A stretch of 64,000 nt of DNA from Pseudisothecium myosuroides. Its lineage: Eukaryota; Streptophyta; Bryopsida; Hypnales; Lembophyllaceae. A program made the translations under genes and the position numbers. This document shows positions 46,612-59,100 of the stretch, piece by piece. The notes beneath the pieces were generated by a model, which ran no database searches, was not told the DNA's origin, and saw nothing but the letters and a program-made list of their open reading frames with translations. Every line of letters starts with the position of its first letter. Position 1 is the first letter of the stretch. The stretch covers positions 52,047,724 to 52,111,723 of the forward strand of contig OX637287.1 of the NCBI GenBank assembly GCA_951799445.1, given 5' to 3'.

Positions 46612-47260
46612 CAATAGAGAAATTCCAAAAGTGGACATATGAAAGTTGTAGTGTACAACATTCTACATGTTACTATGGAAGTTTGAAGAAAAGTTAGTTG
46701 TGATTTGAAGGAAAATTTTGAGAGAAAAATAACTTCAAAGTTAGCCATGTCTAAAACTCGGTTTTATTCACCATGATTTGAAATTACTAAATCTTTTGTC
46801 AATATTTTTTTAGAATTCCAATTTTTTTTTGTGCCTTGGCATGTTGGTATACATCATTTCAGATTGTTGTACACAAAAATTGAAGGAAATTGACATTTAT
46901 AGAAATTAAAATATAAACAATTTGACAAACATGCAAATGATGTTGGTTCTCACAATATGTGAATTTATTTTGGGAATTGCGAGCATGGGATTGCATTAGC
47001 CATTGTAGAAAGAGTATAGGTTGCAATATAGACCATTGTTATATCTTAATGCCCTTGCATTTGAAACATTTGTTGAATGGGGGAATACAATTCAATTTAT
47101 ATTTTACAATTGTATAATGCGTTTTTAGGATCAGAATTTTTTTTTGTTTGAAGACTAGAGTTCATGATGAATATAATTGGCCCTAAAAATAAATAAATAA
47201 ATTCTCTTTCTCAATTTCATCAAAAAAAATGTCAATTTCATGAAAGTCAGTGCAATTTTT
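46612..47260 (-). repeat. Dispersed repeat R2, inverted copy
   Basis: Reverse-complement match of 21,320-21,985, for example ACAAAAATTGAAGGAAATTG, ATGATGTTGGTTCTCACAAT and ATATCTTAATGCCCTTGCAT. Confidence 0.65.
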
Positions 47261-47289
47261 GGTTCTAAGTTTAAAGTTATTCAAACTTT

Positions 47290-47440
47290 AGTTCAAATTT
47301 TAGAATTTTTTATTCTACTATGCCAAACTGAGGTCTAAATTTCTACTTTGAACACAACTCCTACGTTTTGACAATGAGCAGTCAAGTTCTCATCTTCAAG
47401 TTATCCCATATCCTTTAAGTGTTCATTGAATGAATTTCAA
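47290..47440. repeat. Dispersed repeat R4, inverted partner at 51.1 kb
   Basis: Shares GCCAAAMTGAGGTCTAAA, TCTACTTTGAACACAA, ACGTTTTGAYAATGAGCAGT in inverted orientation with 51,105-51,275. Confidence 0.6.
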
Positions 47441-50400
47441 TATAAAAAGACCACTCTTCCCTCCATTCTCACCAAGTGCCAATGAAGTGATTCCTTCATT
47501 ATGCCATCAAAGTTTCTTGGTGGCCTATTGATGGATTCAGTTCAAACTAAAATTTGATGGCTACAGTAAAAATGGATTCTATTCAATCATTTGGTGAAAA
47601 TATTAAGATGTAAACTAGAATTTATTAAAATGTATACTAATTAGGTGTTGACAACCAAAATGCAAGAAATTTAGTTAAGAAAAAAGTTATTGTTAATTAG
47701 AATGGTGATCAACAATTGAACATTGATAATACTTTTTGGAACATTGATACCATTTAATAAGCGTTATTGCAATACAAATAGCAATGACATTATTGTCATG
47801 GATTTTCCATGTACTTCAATGCACATAAAATGCACGACAAAGATAATAATTTCCGTGCATAATTTGTGTCTTTTGGCAATTGTGATTAATATATAGAAGT
47901 CACATAGTTAATATTGATTACAAAGTAGTGCCAATTCTTTGCAATAATTGTATGCATCATAACGATGCAATAAATTGTAAATTAACATGAGCACCCATGA
48001 AATAACAATAACCACACGAAACTCATTGACAATCCGTATGTTCTAAACTTTGTGATGTAGCTTTCAGAATACGAGTTATTTAGTTAGCTTTAGAATACCA
48101 GCTATTTTGAGTACCCCTATGTAAGTGCAGTATTATAATTTTATTATTTAAAATCAAAAGTCAAAAGTCCACTTTACTATACAAATAATGTCAGCTAGCC
48201 TATACTAATAATGTCGTAGGAAAGAACCGGGAGCAAGGCAAGTACCTCAGCTGGTTCCCAGTTGGAGACCAACTGTAGAGTATTGGGAAGAAAGTTGCTC
48301 TGACCAGGTCCTGTTAGGGTCAAGCGTTCAAAGCGAGAGACTCAAGCTTCTACATCAATCTAGCATTCAGAGTTTGAGGGTTCAATCTCTTGCAATTGGA
48401 TCCAATGTTTAAGTTCAAAGATCAAGACTCTTACAACAAGGGTCAGTAGTTCAATTGGGAGTGGGGGTGTCAAGGTCAAGGAAATTTAAAAAAGAAGAAG
48501 GAGAGATGTACAATTGCCATTCAAACATTATAGAAGTGTAAGAAGGAAAAGAATACAACCACAATACCAAGCAATTGGAAGAGTGAATCTCAAACTAAGA
48601 GTTTCAATAGAAGAAGAAATGAGAAGAATCAAGTGCCATTAATTAAGACTAGCAAACTAGTTTGAATCTTTAATTTGAGTTTAACCAAGGAAGTATTTTA
48701 AGATATTTAGATTTAGAACCTTTTGTGGCTTTAAAAAATATTCTAGTTAGATTAATTAGATGCTTAGATAGTTTATGAGGCTTGTTTAGTTTGATTCTCA
48801 AGTAGTTATTAATTTAGTAGAGGTCAAAGGTGACAACTTTGGTTACTTATAGTTATTGAAAAACCATAAAAATTTCAAATAGAATACTACAAAAAATAGG
48901 GAGAAAATATAGTTAAATTAGACAACCTTAGACATAGCTTTAGACTTTCAATTTCTTTTGTAATCCTTTTTATTTTAAGCAATAAGCAAAAAATCATCAA
49001 AAAATCAAAAACAAAAGGAGATGGATACTATGACTATGAGACAATCACAATCATTATCCAAGAGGACAACACTGTGGTGTCTTCCACCGTGGAAGTATGA
49101 ATTTAACCTTGCTATTTGAATTTTGGTCTTTCCACAGGATTAAAAAGTAGAATTAGAAGTCAGAATTGTAGATTTTAACTTTGAATTTATATTATAGTAG
49201 GTAATTTTTAGAGGTTTCTGAAAACATCTTAAAATTTAAAAAAGATAACAATTAAAGAAGTTACGCTTGGATGAAGTTTGGTAGTAAGAATGGATGAAAA
49301 AATATTATATTCATTCAAGTGAATCTAAAAAATAATATTAGAATCTATAATAAAGTCAGAGGTCAAAACTTAAAGTAAAAATTAATTTGGTAATTTGAGC
49401 TAATAAAAATTAGTGGATGAAGTTTTAGATCACTGCAAACTTCATCTGTCTTTAACTTTCACTAGGAAAGTTCAATCTTTAAGTATCTTAGCTTTCTTAA
49501 AAGGTAATTTTATACTTGACAAGTAAAAAATACTAAATTTAAAAAAAACGATAAGTCTACAACAGAAGTTTAAAGCCATAAAGAATTAATAGGTACTTAA
49601 TTGGAATCTTTTGAAGACAACTAAAGAGTATTCTAAAGTCAAAATCAAATATCAAATATGGTATTTTAAAGATTTTAGATCTAACCCACACTTAAAAAAT
49701 AGATTAACATTGAAAGAGATAATATAGAATAAAGTTTAGTCTTAGATTAGTTTAGATTTAGATGAAGTTTATATTTAGTTGACCAATTTGAGTGAAACAT
49801 TTGACTTAGAAATTATAATTAGCCTTAAATTCAATCTTAGAATCCAAAGTTAATTTGCATTGATAGTTTGAAAATATTGATGGATGAAGTTTCAAAGGGA
49901 AGTTTATAGTTAAAACTTCATCTATTGATAATTTCTAGTAGGGATATTTCTTTTAGACATGTTTAGTATTTTGCAAAGTGTATTTGATTCTCTACAACTT
50001 AGTGCAGTTGAAATCTTGTTTTGATTAGTTTATTGTTTGAGGAAGAGAATTTTGGCTCTTAAAACCAAGCCAAGCTACTAATAATTGGAGATTTCTTTGG
50101 TTAGAATTTACATTTAGGTAATTCAAAAAATAGAGCAAGAAAAAGTTGTATGTTCCTTGGAAGGCACAACTAGATGACGTATAGGCATCTATAGAAATTT
50201 GACTTTTGAATTGATTAGAACCTAGTTGTACTTGGTTTATCCTATGGATGTGGACAAAATACTCACATAGGTCTAGAATACATATTTGATTCCAAAACCT
50301 GGCTCCAAATGAACCTCTATACTTATTACCTCGATAAGTGTTAAAATCTCATATAAACCATATAGAATTCCAACCCCCTTCTAGATCCTTAAAGAAGAAT

Positions 50401-51104
50401 GCTAGATCTTGTTAAACAAATGTTATTAATTCTTTATAACATCCTTTGTAAGTATACCTCACTATCTGTTAGAATATCCAAAAAGTTGATAAATTAGAAT
50501 ATATATTATTATTAATAGCCAAAAAGTTGAATATATATTATTTGTTACATGTTATAATGCTTTATATATTAGAAATCTTCTACTCTCTACTTGTAAAATA
50601 TAAGGTATCTTCACCCTTTTGCAAGACTAGTTGTTTGCCACCTCTCATTGACCCAAATATGACAAAGTGTTTGTTCAAAATTCAACACTAATTTTTTGAA
50701 GGAACCAATAGAAATTAAACAATTATTTGAAGTAACCAATGAAAGTTAAAGCATCTTGTATTTCAATGATGTCTGATTAAGGGTAGTCTAGTGTCAATAA
50801 TAAGTGTTTCTGTGACCTCGACTATGTAGTATATCCTACCTGGATAGCAACTTTGGCAGTTTGGCTTCAATTAACCAAAAAAAGTGCCAAATATTTTTGT
50901 TAATAATAGGACCAAACAACCAAATCTACAAATAAATGTAAAGATGGTTTGCCAAAAATTCAAAGAATCCATTAACAATCCATTAAATCAATTACCAATC
51001 TATCGTTTGACCATTGACCATTATGATTTTTTTGATGGTAAAATTAACTAATTAATTTATTGACATTTTTAAGAATGAAGGGTAGAGAGGTTTTTTTTAC
51101 AATG

Positions 51105-51275
51105 AAATCCATTGTTTGTCATGAATCCTCAAAGGGTATTTGATAATTTGAAGATTAAAAGCTTGACTGCTCATTATCAAAACGTAAAAATTGTGTTCAA
51201 AGTAGAATTTTAGACCTCATTTTGGCATAGTAAAGTAACTTTTTACAAAAAATTTAAACTAAAAAAAGTTGGAAA
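51105..51275. repeat. Dispersed repeat R4, inverted copy
   Basis: Inverted match to 47,290-47,440; ends undefined. Confidence 0.6.
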
Positions 51276-51773
51276 ATCAAGCTAACTTTCATCTCCAAAT
51301 TATGTTTGTGATTTTGAGCCTTTAAGAAAAGTTATAGACAAAATTCAAGGAAGATGTCAAAAATGTCAAAGAAAATGTCCCTACCAACCCTTTTTTGAAC
51401 TTTGTCCACAACTTTTGATTGGAGGCTCAAATTCTCAAACAAGTTTTTGAGAGATGAAAATTAATTTGATTTTCTATATTAACTTTGTTCAAAGTTTTTT
51501 GAAGAAAATTATTCTTCTTTGCCTAAATGAGATCTAAAATTCTATTTTGAACACAATTCTTTCTTTTGACTTAACTATAAAGAATTGAGCTCCTACTAAT
51601 CCCAATTTACATATTCCACATAGGTTGTTTTACCTACTACTACCCAACTTGTATAAGGAACTTTTCTTCTCATATTTCTATGCACGACATAAACAACTTT
51701 TGAAACTATGTGAGATAGATGCTGAATAGTTTGATTTCTTAGAAATTAATGCCAAATATTTAAAAATTATATT

Positions 51774-52685
51774 TTAACCCCTAAAGTCTCAAGGCCTTTT
51801 TTTCTTAAAAAAACACTCAAAACAACCATTTCTATAGCAAAGAGTACAAACTTTTAAAAACAATTTTTTTGCATATCTAATCGTACAATCTTATACTAGA
51901 CTAGTGTAAAAATGTGCAAAAGAAATTTTAGAAACTTTGATTGTATAGATTGCAAGATATTTGCATTTTAAGTGTACTAGGAAATGACTTTTTTGCACCT
52001 TGCTCAATTACATTTTTTGGCTTTGAACCTTCTTAACTTAAAATTTTTGCTCTATTGATTTTGAATTTCTAATTTTATATGATGAAGAATTGAATTTCAA
52101 GTCCATTTTTTTATTTATTTTAAAAAGCACACTTAATTTTCACTCATTAAAAAATTGTTAAGTAGAAGCAAGTTCAAGATTGAAGTAAAAACTAAACCGT
52201 TAATAGCTCTAAGATGGAATTGAAACACACTGATCTCAATGGTGAGATTGTTCTAGCAAGAGATTTTAACCTTGTGAAACTTCTTTATTGGAGAAAATTG
52301 TAAAAATTGAGTTTAGAATGAATCCTACATCTTATTTTTTCAAAAAGATGCTTTGATTGCCCAAAAAACAAGATCACACACAACTTTTTCATAACAAATC
52401 TAAATAGAATGAATCAAAGCTTTCCATGGAATCTATAAGGGAAAAAAATTATTTTTTATTTTATTTTAAGTTTTTTTGAGGGTTTTTTCCTGTTTGCCGA
52501 ATTTAAAAAAAAGGGCTTTTCTGTGTCATAACTTTTGCTCCCGGTCAACAATTGGAATTAAAATTACATTTACAAAAAGCTAATGCATTTTTTCTATCTT
52601 CACAAAAAAATTCATAAAATCACAACAAATATTGAGAGCGTAGGAGCCTGCCCAAAATCCATTGGGGACAATAGGACATTCAGTA
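51774..52685 (-). mobile_element. TTAA-family element, subfamily beta, inverted
   Basis: Bounded at one side by TTAACCCCTAAAGTCTCAAG (TTAA 51,774-51,777). Read on the minus strand, the interior matches the beta copies (TTTTTGGGCAGG-like left end, ATATCTTGCAATCTA near the right end). The opposite end degrades after GGGGACAATAGGACATTCAG near 52,680 and no TTAA is preserved there. Confidence 0.6.
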
Positions 52686-52719
52686 GCCTGAAGAGAGACT
52701 GCCTTTGCCTCTCTTCAGG
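52686..52719. repeat. Perfect 12-bp stem hairpin
   Basis: GCCTGAAGAGAG and CTCTCTTCAGGC pair perfectly around an 11-nt loop, at the point where the beta element loses its terminus. Confidence 0.8.
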
Positions 52720-53142
52720 CATCATCCATCTAAACGCATCCAAATTTGAATGTTATGACACTCATGGTCCTGCACAAATGAATTAATGTTTAATATCTTC
52801 AAGTAATGGTATATTTCTTAATAGAATACTCTGACGTTACTCAATTAAGTTACTCAATTAAATTAATTGAAGACTACTTTACATACATGCGCTTACATGT
52901 TTACAATTAAGTTATGGTAGATGGACTGGTAGTTAGAGCATGTTTACTTACATCCAACCCATTTGCCATGATGCATTAAACACCCAGTGCAACTTGGCTA
53001 CCCAAATTTCTGACAACTGATTCTAGTTACTGATATGATGTGGAATATTCCACATCATTTCGTCAAACTAGAGGCAATAGCAACACAGGCTACAGAATGT
53101 TATGTAGGGGTTGCATGAAGTGCCAAAGCTTATTTCTACGTT

Positions 53143-54133
53143 TTAACCCCGAAAGGACCATTGTCCCTTCGGGGGACAAATGTGTTTTTGGGCAAGTACC
53201 TACAAGCTCAAATTTTCTCTTGATTTTTTGAAACTTTTTTTGGAGGTAGAAAAGTTAATTATCTTCATGGGAATATAAATTTTTTCACAATCGGTGCCCA
53301 AGAAAAAAAGTTATGACCAAATATGCTCAAAACAGGGGACGGGGGGCAGCAAAAAAAATTTACAATTTTTTTTTTTTTTTTTTAATTTTTTTTCCTCATA
53401 GATTATATTTTTGTCTATCTGGAAAGCTTTGATTCATTTCATTTTTTATTTTTATTTTTTTAATTTTTTTTCCTCATAGATTATATTTTTGTCTATCTGG
53501 AAAGCTTTGATTCATTTCATTTGGATTTTTTTAAGAGGAAGTTATGGACATTCTTGTTTTGGGGGCAGTTAGAGCATTAACTTGTAGGATTCATTTCTGA
53601 ATGCAATTTTTCAAATTTTTCAAATTTTTTTTTTTCATGGTTCAATTTACTTGCTAGAACAATCTCACCATTGGGATTAGTGCATTTTAATTCCATCTAA
53701 AAGATATTAATATTTTAGATTTTCCTTCTATCTCATACCTACTTCTACTTAACAATTTTTTTAAGAATGAAAATTGAATTTTTTTGTATTTCTTTTTTTT
53801 TCCTAGAATCTGAACTCAATTTTCCACTATAATCATTTAAAGCTCAATATTTGTAGTGCAAAAATTTTAAGTTAAAAATGTTCAAAGTCAAAAATTCCAG
53901 TACCGCAATGTGCTGAAAAACTGTTTTTTTCCACTTTAAACGCAGATATCTTGCAATCAATGCGGTCAAAAATTCTGAAATTTTTTCCACACTTTTTTAT
54001 ACTAGTTAGGTGTAAGATCCTACGGTTAGATGTGAAAAAAAAACAATTTAAATTTTTTTCAACTCTTTGCTACAGAAATGGCAGTTTTCAGTGTTTTTTG
54101 GCAGAAAAAAGGCCTCAGTCCTTTCGGGGTTAA
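53143..54133 (+). mobile_element. TTAA-family element, subfamily beta
   Basis: Starts TTAACCCCGAAAGGACCATT and ends AGTCCTTTCGGGGTTAA, bounded by TTAA at 53,143-53,146 and 54,130-54,133. It is collinear with 19,238-20,470. A 78-bp interior segment (CCTCATAGATTATATTTTTG at 53,394 and again at 53,472) is tandemly duplicated here. Non-coding. Confidence 0.75.
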
Positions 54134-56172
54134 GTAACTATTTGGCACCAAAAGTATCGAAGTTGGAACCAGGGGATAGTACTCACACAAACTCCAAAAA
54201 TTCTCAAACCAGTTGCATGCACTTGCTTTCATTTGGTAACATCGTGATGTGGTATTTTTCCTGAATTGTGTTCTGAATTGCTCGTCTGAAAAGATGTTTG
54301 TTTTAGGTGCGGAAACCTGGTAGAGTTTCATATGTAGCTGGCTAGCGAAGGACATCCGAGCCCCCCGATGGCTGCTGCGAGCACCTACTGTCCCGAATCT
54401 CCCGAAATGGACGGAGGGCGTCAGGGCGGGGAACGAAATTCGAACGTGGGCGTGAGTGCGTGACTGCGGCCACTCCCTGGGGCTCATCAGAAGATTCCCA
54501 GCTTCAGGGGACACAGGCGCGATTGCGCGACGGACGAAGAAGGTGGAGGTGCTCCAGACTTCCAGCGCTGTCCGTGAGGAGGTCAACCGGGCAGCCGGAC
54601 GGAGAACCAGCGGCTGGTATCGACGGTAGCGGGTAGCCCACTGCTCAGCCCGAGGAGCAAGAGAAACGGGCAGACAGGCAGCGCTTGCTTCGCTAAAAGT
54701 TATTATTCCTGGGGAGAGAGACTGCCCATCAATGCGCCTGGTACGGCACATACGCAGTTACGCACACGACAAGTGCATGAACCGACAGTGGCCAGGATGG
54801 AACATGGAAAGCGCCTGAGCCCCCCATTGGCCAGAAGCAGATGATTCCGCAGTGCCATTTGTCTGCTGCCAGCAGTCCAGCACTCCAAGCACTCCAGCAG
54901 CCCCCCAATCGCTAGTCTTTTAATAGACGCCCCAAACTATTTGACTTTCCGGACCGACAGGTCGCATGCAACACGCCAGCAGCCAGCGCCGCTTTGAATT
55001 GGCCCGCCCCAGATAGACCAGACTACCAGAGCTCCGCAGTCCGCCGTGTCTGCTTCTGTCCACATGGAAAGTGCATTCAGTTGCCTCCGGCTTCCACTCT
55101 TCCTTCGTCGCCCCCGGCCCCGGCCTCGCTGCCCTCCCCTTCATCAATATTCGCTCACTCCCTAATTTGGGTGGATTGGCTTACTCAATCATTGCTGCCG
55201 CAGCCAGCATCTCCCTCGGCCATGAAGGTCCCAGCTTCCGGGTCCAGGTCCAGCTGCACCACCGTCGATGACTCCAATGCCATCTTTCGCCACACTCCAG
55301 CCATCTTCCAGCTTTAGGCTTTCAAGAGCGAGACTCACAGATCCCACAACCAGGTACGACTCCGGTAATTGCAAAACATTTGAAACATTGAATTGCTCGC
55401 AGGACACATCCCACACTGGGCACAACAATTAGAGTCTGAAACCGAGCCTTCACCTCCTACAATTTACGAGGAATCTGATAACAAAGATGATAATACAAGT
55501 GTAACACAAAAGCAAGCAGATCAGGGTAGTCCAGATGAAGCTAAGGTGGCCAAAGGCGACAATGAATCGAACCGACAGGGGCAACAAATTTTATAAAAAA
55601 ATGAGTAACCAAAATTGTACCCACCAGAACATGCAAGAACCCTGTTTCAATCAATATGATTTCTCAAGGCTGACAATGCATGTCAGAAAGCAGGTTATGA
55701 TGCCAGGAACAGGCTGAACAAAGCACCACGAAGCCTACAAGGAGCAGAGCAACACGATAGCTGTTATTTCAGGGCTTAAGGCCAATGAATCTAACAAACT
55801 TGACCCTACGTAGGCTATCTACAATGAGAAAAGCGCAATTGTGTCCTCTTTGCAACGACGAAGAAATGCTGAAAGCTGCTTCGAACCACTCAAAGGGCGA
55901 ATACTTGACCCTCCTTTCACTCGACAGAACGGTTGCAAATGCTGGCATTCAAGATATATCACCAGATCATCATCGCGGGAGAGAAATGAACTCAGGAACG
56001 GAAAGAGACTAGAGACTAAAGACTAGGCACAAAAAGAGGAGAGAAGAAAGCAGTGGTCATCTACACGATCCAAACCCTTGCACCACTTTACAGTTCGCAC
56101 CAGCCCTCAAGATTTGCCCTCCAAGGCCCAGCTACTCCAAGCAGGCCCAAGCTCAACCTTATTCACACCGAT
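54134..56172. other. GC-rich flank downstream of CCCH gene B
   Basis: The GC content rises near 54,350. The segment contains the diverged 3' flank of gene B (about 56,060-56,172 aligns loosely with 10,525-10,625) and a possible small gene at 55,071-55,596. The 230-codon minus-strand frame at 54,059-54,751 runs into a TTAA-family repeat and is rejected. Confidence 0.5.
55071..55596 (+). CDS. Possible two-exon gene or gene remnant, convergent with CCCH gene B
   Basis: The frame beginning MHSVASGFHSSFVAPGPGLA (ATG 55,071) runs 66 codons to a TGA at 55,269-55,271, then stays open in the same frame. It crosses a possible 50-nt intron (donor CCAG/GTACGA at about 55,353, acceptor CTCGCAG near 55,402) into GHIPHWAQQLESETEPSPPT and a Glu/Asp/Lys-rich tail ending in TAA at 55,596. 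Continuity across the TGA hints at a pseudogene or a missed intron. No family is recognised. Confidence 0.2.
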
Positions 56173-59100
56173 GTCACAGCCAAAACCAAACGTTTTGACC
56201 CCACCCAACAAGGTGCGTGCAGGCTAGCCCCCCGGATCAGTCCCACCGGTTTCCATCAAGCAAGGCAAGGCGATCCCTTGAGCTCGGGAAAAGAGAGATG
56301 GAGAGAAAAAGAGACAGAGACAGAGGGACGGAGAGAGTCTCCTAGCTTTTACCACCACTATCCCCCAAGGCATTGCTGGACACGCCAGCGCCGCCGCCCG
56401 CACCCACTCCCACTCCCCCACCCGCAGCAGAAGCGTTGCCTGCTGCGGAGGAGCTGCCAATCGCCGAATCCATGCTACCTCGCATCATCCGCGGGTGCCC
56501 GCTCAGCCCGTCCCCGTAGGAAACCGCCTCCAGGGACACGGACCCTTCCAGCGGAGCATCCGACGACGACGAGGGCGCCAGCGTCGTCGGCGACGAACCG
56601 ATCGGGTACGGAGCCACAGGCATGTCCGACAGGGACGAGGCGGAGGGGCTGTAAGTCAAGCCACCTACTAAGGGGTGATCGAATTTGCACGTGGGGCCGA
56701 ATTTGCAGATCCCGTACCGCGTGTAGAATGAGCAAGGAGGAGCTCCCTGCAATCCACCACACACCCGTCCCACCAGCGTCAAACTTCCTCCACCCCAGCG
56801 GCAGCCCCAGCAGCACTGAATCCTCTCCTTCACCAAAGCAGCTAGCCACCGCATCATCGCAGTCCACACAATGCAGCACAATACAGCAGCAGCAGCAGCA
56901 TTCCACTTCCAAGCAAGCAGGGAAAAAGGCGCGGCACTTACAGGGCGCAGAGGAAGGCCGATGGGGCTCAAATGGCAAGTCGGCGAAGGCGTCGCTCGAT
57001 CCTTGGGGTGGTGGTATCTGCACGTCGTGCCGAACTTGCAGTCCCCAGTTTTCATGTAGTACTGGCACTCCGGTTGCCCGGGCCGCTCAGGAAACAGCGT
57101 GTCCTTCTGCCCCCCGAGAGACTGGGTCTGGTGAGCCGGGACACCCATCGCCGACGACCCCTGCATGTACGGCGCATAGCTCGACATCTGCTCTCCCTGC
57201 GGCCCGCCTCCGTACACGTACCCATGCTGCTGGCCTTCTGGCGGCCCTACCGGTCCTTGCTGCACCATGCCACACACCCGCCACTGTCAGCGCTCCGCAA
57301 ACACATAGGTGTGTATGAACACATCCACTCCTCCTACCTCGATTAGACTGCACGATGACAGCCTTCTACTCTCATCGGCACGTAATCCTGTCCACTGGGT
57401 ACACAGGTCCGCTGGTCCGTCCCATCAGGCTCGAGCTCGTCGCTCGCACATCCCATCTCAATAAGCACACAGTTTGGCAACAATGCATTCATTCATTCAT
57501 TATACTGAACAAGCCCAGCCCGCGACACGGTACAAACACTGTTCCACCCTATTAGCACCGCCTATCCTGTCACTCCAGCTGTCATTTCGACAGCGACCCC
57601 TGCGTCATCAAAATTTAGCGAAGTGGAGATGATTGGTGAAACTACGAACTCGTTGAACGAATAGTTCGCGTCAATCTGGTCAACCCGTCGAAGTTGTACG
57701 AGTTGACAGAGTGTCTGCCTGCCGGAGACAGGCAACCCCAGTCATCACACCACCCGGAGGAGAATCCGATCACGACACACGGAGCGCAACGCTGGAACTA
57801 CGGTCCCTACAGAACCTGCTCGCATGCAGCTCCTTGCGAACGGACTAGCAGAACACGCTTGCAACCACGGCCAACTGCAATCCAAAACCCTCACTCTCAC
57901 TCTCTTCCGCCCTCCCTCAATTCCAATGTCCCATCGACCCACTTACTTGGTACGTGTTCCATCCGGGCATCGACATTAGTCCCTGCGGTAATGGGATCAC
58001 TGGACCGTAACTCGAAGGGCCCTGGAGGCGAGGAGGCAGATAAGGAGATCTCTGCATAGGCCATGAAGGAACTCCCGCTGGATAAGCTTGAGGGGCTGCA
58101 GCAGAAGATGGACCACCGCCACCACTCGTGTACTGTGGCAGCGACATCAGCGCCCCCACGGTCGCAGGCTGTGGATGATGGAATTTACAGGTTACTCCAT
58201 ACTTGCACGACCCTGTCCGCATGTAATACGCACACTCCTTCTCCCCCTACACCAATTTAACATTCATACAACGACATGGCTCTTAGTAAAGGCTCGGCCC
58301 TTCCTTCCAGGCTTCCCTTCGCTCAGCAATTCCACCCATACAACTCCAATTCATACGCCTTCCACATGTTCTCAGCATTTCTAGCCTACGCAATGACCAA
58401 CCCTCAAGCCCACGGTACGACTCAAGCAGGCCAAGTGCAGACACACAACATCCCCAACGTAAGCGAATGCGGCCAGCCCACCCAGCAAAAGATCTCATTC
58501 AGTTTTAGGGCTTCCAACCTGTCTCAATGGAAGACCTAACACATTCAAATGTACACGACCGGTGGATCCGGCTTTCTCTCGGGGATGATGGTACTTGCAC
58601 GTCGCTCCAAACTTGCAGGTCCCCGTCTTCAAATAATACTGAACACATCGCACAACAATACACAACTGTCAACGACCGCCTTCCTCATTCCTTCGCCGCG
58701 GCAGCATCTCCACGGCGAAAAGGGGGCCCGCCTGTCGATCGCCGAATCCGCATCGCCCACCGACCCACCCACCCTAGTTACTGGACCGACCCGTGAGGAA
58801 AACCTCGCAGACTCGGCATCGGAACCTCAATTCAATTGCTGCAAAGGACCGCACTTCAAAATCGAGGAGCTCAATTCTCAGCATATGACGCACGGGAGGC
58901 ATGTACATTTGTCTCCGCAGCAATCAGAGGACATGGCGCCCATTCAGGAGCCATGGCTCAGTGGCGGGCAGGCACCCTGGGATTCTTCTTATTACTATTG
59001 TGGTTATTAGCATTCGCACTTCACACTCAGATTGCACGACCAACTCCCCCACGAGCAAGAATCCACCACCCAGGTGTCGTCCCCAACATTCACAATAGAA

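Larger units (their letters stand above)
47261..51773. other. AT-rich intergenic DNA, no gene seen
   Basis: No coding region recognised over about 4.5 kb. About 47,290-47,440 recurs inverted at 51,105-51,275 (shared CTACTTTGAACACAA, ATGAGCAGTCAAG). A partial third copy lies near 51,520. A slightly less AT-rich patch at 48,195-48,480 has weak A-box and B-box-like motifs. Confidence 0.5.

Noticed and set aside
54059..54751. 230-codon minus-strand frame
   Set aside because: Its C-terminal part is the end of a TTAA-family repeat, and the rest is Arg/Ser-rich without recognisable domains.
56053..57318. 421-codon frame antisense to CCCH gene B (and the 346-codon equivalent at 9,379-10,419)
   Set aside because: It overlaps the zinc-finger exons in antisense, is dominated by Ser/Arg/Pro/Thr low complexity, and crosses confident introns. 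Long antisense frames are expected in GC-rich DNA.
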